DNA of 64,000 bases from Leuctra nigra (lineage: Eukaryota > Arthropoda > Insecta > Plecoptera > Leuctridae), in assembly GCA_934045905.1 (NCBI GenBank), contig OW203766.1:30312309-30376308 (forward strand). The letters are read 5' to 3'. The first letter of the stretch is position 1. The number at the start of each line of letters is the position of its first letter. Positions 58,292 through 64,000 of the stretch are shown here, piece after piece. The position numbers were made by a program, and so were the translations under genes. The notes beneath the pieces were generated by a model that saw only the letters and a program-made list of their open reading frames with translations, was not told the origin of the DNA and searched no databases.

Positions 58292-58536
58292 ATTTCATTA
58301 GGTACAGCACACATTCATTCAAATTCTTGTGAAAACTAGATGACTATTGAGTACTTTTCACCAAAAGCAGCATTTGACAGATTGCAATTGTTTTGAACGA
58401 GGCGTCAAGAAAAATGTGTCAGACGCCTCGTTCTGAAGGCCGTGATGAAAACAATTGTTACCTGTCAAATGGTGCTTTTGGTTAATAGACATCTGGTTTT
58501 CACAAGAATTTGAATGAATATGTGCTCTAATGAAAT
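58292..58536. mobile_element. Foldback MITE (245 bp)
   Basis: Ends ATTTCATTAG and CTAATGAAAT; TTCATTCAAATTCTTGTGAA at the left is mirrored on the right, and the arms continue to GAACGAGGCGTC / GACGCCTCGTTC around a short loop. No ORF. Confidence 0.8.
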
Positions 58537-58819
58537 ACCTATGCCGATTGCAACTTTTAGTGTCTAATAGTAATCGTTCAAATTTAATGTGAGATTGTGA
58601 GAGACTTGAGAATATTTGTATTAAATAGAAACACTAAACAGGTACCTAGTAATTGTTCTCCGTGTGTCGTCCCGCGAACCTCAAGAAGAAAGTTTGTAAA
58701 TGAGTAAAATTATTGTAGGTATTGCGTTGGTGAGCGAGTATTTATTATCACTCTCAATGGAACAGTTTGGCCAGTAACAGATTGATATTGAACAGTAGCA
58801 ATATGTAGTATACCTCGTA

Positions 58820-58997
58820 CACTGATAAAAATTTAATTGGTAAACCCTCCTTCCCCCTTGTCCTTTCCTTGTCGCATATAAAAAAGTTTGGTTATTTAGT
58901 ATAAATTAGCCGCTCCCCCTCAGTCAACATCACTGGAAAAGTTATGTGAATGTGGTGGGGGGTGAATGGAGGGTTTACCAAATAATTTCCGTCACTG
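58820..58997. mobile_element. Tc1/mariner-like MITE (178 bp)
   Basis: TA dinucleotides at 58,818-58,819 and 58,998-58,999. The right end read inward is CAGTGACGGAAATTATTTGG, a typical Tc1/mariner terminus, and GGTAAACCCTCC is shared by both arms. Confidence 0.75.
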
Positions 58998-59629
58998 TAC
59001 GCATACCACCGAGTGGAGACTAATTTCGTAGACATTGTCTCAAATACTCTTCCATTCTTATAATCGATTGCTTAATACATCGCCATCACATCAAATAATA
59101 TTGTAGTTTAGACTTTGGGAGAAATCATTGATGGGACCGAGTCCTCTAGAATTACATGGAATTAACAAAGCCTTTCGTACAATGTTTTGTAGCATATAAG
59201 ATTTGTTGATTTTCTAGATAATATTTTTAGGACGAATTTCTTGACTTCTAATTTAATCAATAGAATGTTATTTTATGATTAATAAAAATAATAAATACAA
59301 TTTATATTTTTACATTTTCAATAAAATATATTTTATTTTAGTACAAATATATAATAGATGGCATATTTTGTAATTTTCTCGGTTTCCACAGCAAAGAAAA
59401 TTTTTTATATCTGATGATCACAATACAATACAAGTTCATTTTGATAATGCTTCTTTTACAGGATAGGTACTACTACTGTACCTAGTAGGTACTGATATTG
59501 ATGGTCTATACATTCTCTCGAATAACCATATTATTTGAATAATGTCAAATGCCTACCTACCTAATTTATAAAAAATAGTAAAAGAAAATTAAAAATTGTT
59601 AACCAAATTTTCGAAAGTTTATATATATA

Positions 59630-59840
59630 TATATATTTAGCGGATTCTCTACAGCTCGGGCCGTTTTCCGCATCCCGCACGCCACACCTCCCGGTTATGG
59701 CAATCTTGTTCGAGAAGATTTCTTTTCTCCAAGGCTTCCCCAATGCCATCAAGCCACATTCTTCTTGGACGACCTCTCTTTCTTCTTCTTCTAGGTTTAA
59801 ACTTCCATATTTTGGCAGGCAATCGTTTTTCTGGCATTTT
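59630..59840 (-). pseudogene. LINE retrotransposon 3' remnant
   Basis: Minus-strand frame with RRRRKRGRPRRMWLDGIGEA ... HNREVWRAGCGKRPEL resembles the C-terminal tail of non-LTR reverse transcriptase polyproteins (GRPRxxWLDG then a NRxxWR block). A TA microsatellite follows at its 3' side (about 59,620-59,637), as in several LINE clades. The reverse transcriptase core is absent. Confidence 0.6.
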
Positions 59841-61499
59841 TTTTTGGCTTTTTCTGGCATGGTTTTTCTGGTCTTGGAAAAAAGAATTAGGAGAGTAGGT
59901 ATTGACTTAGGATTTGTATCGATTACCATCTTGTCTTAGAAGTTCTGAAAGATCCGGAAAGATCAACCAAAAACAAAAGTATAATAACTTATAAGTAACT
60001 AACCAGTAGTAATAAAGTTAACACAGTCATTCTAGGAATGTCATTGGTTGTTGCCATGACAATACTGTCCAAATCAACTGTTTAAAATAAATAAGACTAA
60101 TTTGTTTTGAATGATGGAAACTGAAAATGGCTGTTACTGAATTATCAGATAATGACAATGCTTGAATTTTACATTTGTCGTGGATATTATCGAACATAAA
60201 CTTCGAAGTGTGTTTAATTTATCCAATTTTTTAACATTAAACATTTTAGCAAGTATGTATTATAATTTCATTTTATACATGTACCTTTTTTGTTTCAATA
60301 AACCTCATGAAGTGATTTTTTTCTTCATATTATTGGTCTTCTTGCCTCAATCCTTATCCTAGAAGAGCACGGGAAAACATAAAAATTTTCATTTTAAATC
60401 CACAAAGGAAGTGGCGGAACAATGATTTCAGCCCCTTCCACCCCACATACACACAAAAATATTTTTTTAGTTTTCTTTCGATAATTCAAAATTTCTCAAA
60501 TTGGTGGGCATTTAGTTCCCCTTATAAATTTACTTGATGGGGTTTGGGAGCGAAGCGTGTGTATATTTTGTGCTAACACAATATGTCGACTTGTATTATA
60601 ATTTATACTCTGAAATAATATTTAATTTATATTTGTAAGTCAAAGATTTACTTATAATTTTTTAAGATTTATGTACTTTTCCATGTTTAAAAGCAAGTCA
60701 AATGAAAACATTTCGCCACTGTCCGCCACTGCATTAAGGTGGATGAGCTCAGTGATACAATTTTTTCACAGTAACTTCTCTCCCATTGATGTCTGCAGTC
60801 CCGTCATCAAAAGTTGGCATGCAGCCAGCGATGCTGTGAAGCGGGTTGCATATCAGACGGATTGCAGGCGAACTCGACCTCCACAAATCACCTCTATCTC
60901 ACAGCTCGATCATAAAGAGAGAGAGAGAGAGAGGAGTGGCGCGAGGCAGAGATACACATATGAATGATGCGACATAAGTGGCTCCTACTGTTGACCTCCA
61001 AAGACACAAAATAAATGAATAATGCATGACACCTGACTATTTAATCCTTTTTCTGAGTGATGGAATCATTGTAACTCTGTTGGCTTTGACTTGGCTGGGC
61101 ACGTAATCAGTCTTTATCCCCCCCCCCCTCGATCCGTGACACCGGAAACCCCTGTCTGGTCAAAAACACCTCACAATCTCCACCCTTCCCCATCCTGGCG
61201 GCCGCTTTACCCACAGGTACCCTTACGATGTAAAAAAATAAAGAACAAAAAAGTATTGAAGAAACTCTTCTCTCATTCTTTCACAATGGACAACGCCTGA
61301 CATAAAAAAAAAACACCATATGATAAATTATTCAGATAATTCGAAATTCACATCCTTCTTCTTGCCGAGGGACCAAGGTTGATCTAGGAGGAGCCACCTG
61401 CATGGCCACCTGTTGTCAACGTATGGAACCTCGGGAGGTCCCCCTCGCTCTTCCTTCACCCCCCACATGTCTGTGGCCCCCTGACGCTAGCTCCCCAGC

Positions 61500-61845
61500 A
61501 GCGATCCTCTTCACACCACCGACCAATCAAATGTTACCGGTTTTAAACGCAACAAAAAGCAGACCACCAGAAAGGGGGGAACTCTGGCAAGAGAACTCCC
61601 TGTGTGCTTTGTCAGCGCAGCGGCAGTCCGTGGGAAGCCGTCGTAAGGTGAAGAAGCGAGAGTTTTCGAGGTCGTCGCATGTCGGTAGCTGCATACAGAT
61701 TATTACACGCGCTTGACAGTTGATGCGTTTGCGAATGCAGCCGAAGGTCTGCGAAATGGAGAAGACACTTTAGAAGATATCTTTGACTTGACGAGAGTTG
61801 ACGGGGGGCAAAGGAGAAGACCACACACGCAACAGAACAGGTAAG
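61500..61845 (+). promoter_or_regulatory. Possible promoter and first exon of a further gene
   Basis: A GC-richer stretch ends at a consensus splice donor AACAG|GTAAGC near 61,841. No protein is recognised in it, so it could be a 5' non-coding exon of a plus-strand gene beyond the window. Weak evidence. Confidence 0.2.
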
Positions 61846-62394
61846 CGGAAGTCGGCTACTATCCATGTAGAAACATTGTGATATCTACACAGCGCTAGAC
61901 TGTGGACGCAGTGTGTTATCAAGTAGCATGCCCGGTGTGTGTGGGGTGAGAGTTCACTGAAGATTGGTAATTAACTGGAGGTGATTAGCGAGCACCGACC
62001 GATGCACTGATGCCGGAGCTTCGGGCGTTCAAGTCTCCCCTGTAGACTGACTTTCAAACTTGACTACTACGTTTTCGAAAGGAAAAGAAGTTTTTTCAAT
62101 TTATTTTGGTATTTAAAATTACTACTACTAACAACACATTAAAGAACGCTTTGAAACTCGTTTAGAGTATATAAAAAAACTTGATTTCCAAGGTATAAAA
62201 CGCACAGTACTTGTTTAAAAACCCATTTTGTCTTTTCTACCTACACATAACAGCTTATTTATTTGCAATTTTCGGCTATTACAGTATATAAAACGTACCC
62301 ATTTATTGTAGGATTTTTTAACAATGGGTCTTCGTATGGACTCCTATAAGTTTTTTTTAACAAAGTGCACAGTAAACATTCGAAATTTTAACAA

Positions 62395-62560
62395 CCCATC
62401 CTATCCTTCCCCAGTTCTGACTGAGGTTTTCTCGTGGTTCACTCAGTCGCGACAAATAATGGACAGATTCCCTACTGGAGGTCACGACGGCCTCCTTCCC
62501 ACCGTCCTTGGTCTATTATTCTTAATCAATTCATGAGTCGCCATTCACCCAGTTCCAGAA
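62395..62560 (+). mobile_element. SINE-like copy, body only
   Basis: Shares GAGGTTTTCTCGTGGTTCACTCAGTC and CTTCCCACCGTCC spacing with the copy at 11,141-11,370 but lacks its tRNA-like head. Confidence 0.4.
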
Positions 62561-63015
62561 CATTGCGCCGTTCAACCTACACTATAGAATTAAAAAAAAC
62601 AGCCCATTGTCCGGTTTCTTGGAAGAAAAATGTGTAAACATTTAGAATCGAAGAGTTTTCACAAATACTTCCATGAATTGCATTTCTACATTCACTCTAG
62701 CATTGAAATCACCTGTGAGTCTGAGAATGAGGTAACTCTTGACACGATCTGGTCATCGCATCAGATTCGAAGAACCATCTCGGGCAAACCCCCCGCTCTG
62801 GGTAGATAAGTCATCTTGCGACGCCTCCGCTCCTCCCGGGCCCCCCACATCGTCCGCTAATGGATCTCCCGATCTCTTGTACAGCCTCCCTGAGAGATAT
62901 CACATATTATTAGAAGATTAACCCCCCCACAAGGCATTGTCTGCTGGAGGGATGTGCAGAAATACCCTGCAGCCAACGTGGTATCACTCGAGGAAATACA
63001 TTTCAGGAAAGTAAG

Positions 63016-63687
63016 CAGGGTTCACAGTCAACACTTCAGTTTTTATAGGACATTTTAGCCAAAAATATAGGATTTTGTTTCAGAATATAGATCAGAAATA
63101 TAGGATATATATGACATATTTCCTACTGGTTATAGGAAAAGCATGGCTTCGCCTGCAAATTACAATTGATAAATATAAATACTCATCTATGTACTACAAT
63201 TATTGAAGTTTTATTCTTTCTTTCTCACATATCTCGAAAACAGCCTATGCCAGGGGTCGGCAACCTTTTTTGGTGAAGGAGCCAATTTCCCAAAAAATAA
63301 TTAATTAGATTACCTAATGGGAGCCGCAGTAGAGGCAATCAAATATAATACACCGAAAATAATAAATTGAATTACAGTTTATTTTGATATTGCGTTTTTT
63401 TTTAAAAGAATTTCAACAATTTAAAAGTGATTCTGGTACTCTGGAATGAACAAAGTGAATCAAATAACCTCCCAATTGTTGCCCCGCAGGGCGGTTTTTC
63501 ATATGTCAGCAATTTAAAAGTTATTCTGAGACTCTAAAATGAACAAAATAAGAAAATATAGGACATTCAACTCCCAATTTGCTTAGAAATATAGGACAAG
63601 GCCAAAAAAATAGGAAATGTAGGGCTATAATTCACTATTTCCCAAAATATAGGAATAATAGGAATTATAGTGTAACTGTGAACCCTG
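63016..63687. mobile_element. 672-bp TIR element with 6-bp target duplication
   Basis: CAGGGTTCACAGT at the left and ACTGTGAACCCTG at the right are perfect 13-bp TIRs. AGTAAG flanks both ends (63,010-63,015 and 63,688-63,693). The body repeats ATATAGGA-type words many times near both ends. A hAT-like fragment CAGGGGTCGGCAACCTTTTT at about 63,251 is nested inside. No ORF. Confidence 0.75.
63248..63300 (+). mobile_element. hAT-like 5' terminal fragment
   Basis: CAGGGGTCGGCAACCTTTTT followed by GGAGCCAATTT is the widespread terminus of a hAT group. The matching right end was not found. Confidence 0.5.
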
Positions 63688-64000
63688 AGTAAGGGAATGT
63701 CTCCACTTATTGTGAAAAATAATGCGTTGTTAGAGTTTTGATGTGGAATATCATAATATGTTCAACCAATCGTGGCTTTAAAACAGACTTTTCACAACTA
63801 AGTTGCAAAAATGCATAAACATCCAAAGAATTGGTAGTTTTTGTTTTGATTCGATTTTGCATTCTCTCGCTGTAGATACAAAGAAAAAGTACAGCAACCC
63901 TACTCTAAACTTGGAGCGACTACAGAGACAAGTATTTATTAAATTAAATACAAAGTTGATATATAAAACGTCCAATAGAAAGCATATCTCGAGAATCGAA

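Larger units (their letters stand above)
57491..64000. other. Downstream region without recognised gene
   Basis: Mostly AT-rich. It contains MITEs at 58,292-58,536, 58,820-58,997 and 63,016-63,687, a LINE 3' remnant at about 59,630-59,840, a SINE-like copy near 62,395-62,560 and a hAT-like fragment at 63,248-63,300. A GC-richer stretch at 61.1-61.85 kb may be a promoter with a first exon. Confidence 0.6.

Overview
This window is nuclear DNA of an arthropod, most likely an insect. Exons are GC-rich and sit in AT-rich introns with GT-AG junctions. The first gene is the ecdysone-response ETS factor E74. The DNA is full of short TIR elements, foldback elements and tRNA-derived repeats. I cannot fix the order from sequence alone.

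Layout. (1) About 1-27,000, plus strand: the 3' part of an Eip74EF (E74) gene, five coding exons at 9,292-25,527. The N-terminal exon(s) were not found in 1-9,291. (2) 29,766-29,837, plus: an intact-looking tRNA-Thr(TGT). (3) 30,681 to 34,754 (possibly 35,496), minus: PAICS, the bifunctional AIR carboxylase / SAICAR synthase. (4) 34,755-48,048: a 13-kb gap with a possible start exon and promoter near 35.4-35.7 kb and a dense nest of nested and foldback repeats at 40.6-47.0 kb. (5) 48,055-55,107, plus: PPAT/Prat, amidophosphoribosyltransferase, seven exons. Its last intron holds a second, inverted copy of the composite repeat, a MITE and a solo LTR. (6) 56,401-57,490, plus: TADA1/Ada1, a SAGA subunit. 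(7) 57,491-64,000: no recognised gene, but several MITEs, a LINE 3' remnant, a SINE-like copy and a possible first exon of a further gene.

How the genes work together: PPAT catalyses step 1 of de novo purine synthesis. PAICS catalyses two later consecutive steps. The two genes lie head to head, as they do in vertebrates, where they share a promoter; here repeats separate their coding parts. TADA1 follows PPAT in the same direction and is functionally unrelated. E74 is a hormone-responsive transcription factor with large introns.

The most unusual content is the composite repeat at 40.9-46.1 kb and again, inverted, at 52.4-54.2 kb. In both places a foldback module is followed by a satellite and then a GC hairpin ending in CTAG. 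Each satellite unit packs CRE-like, ETS-like and YY1-like sites. The structure resembles non-autonomous Helitron-like elements, but that assignment is inference.

Coordinates of exons come from reading splice junctions and checking that frame and phase close across each gene (PPAT 527 aa, PAICS about 452 aa with the tentative first exon, TADA1 337 aa). No alignment or database search was run.
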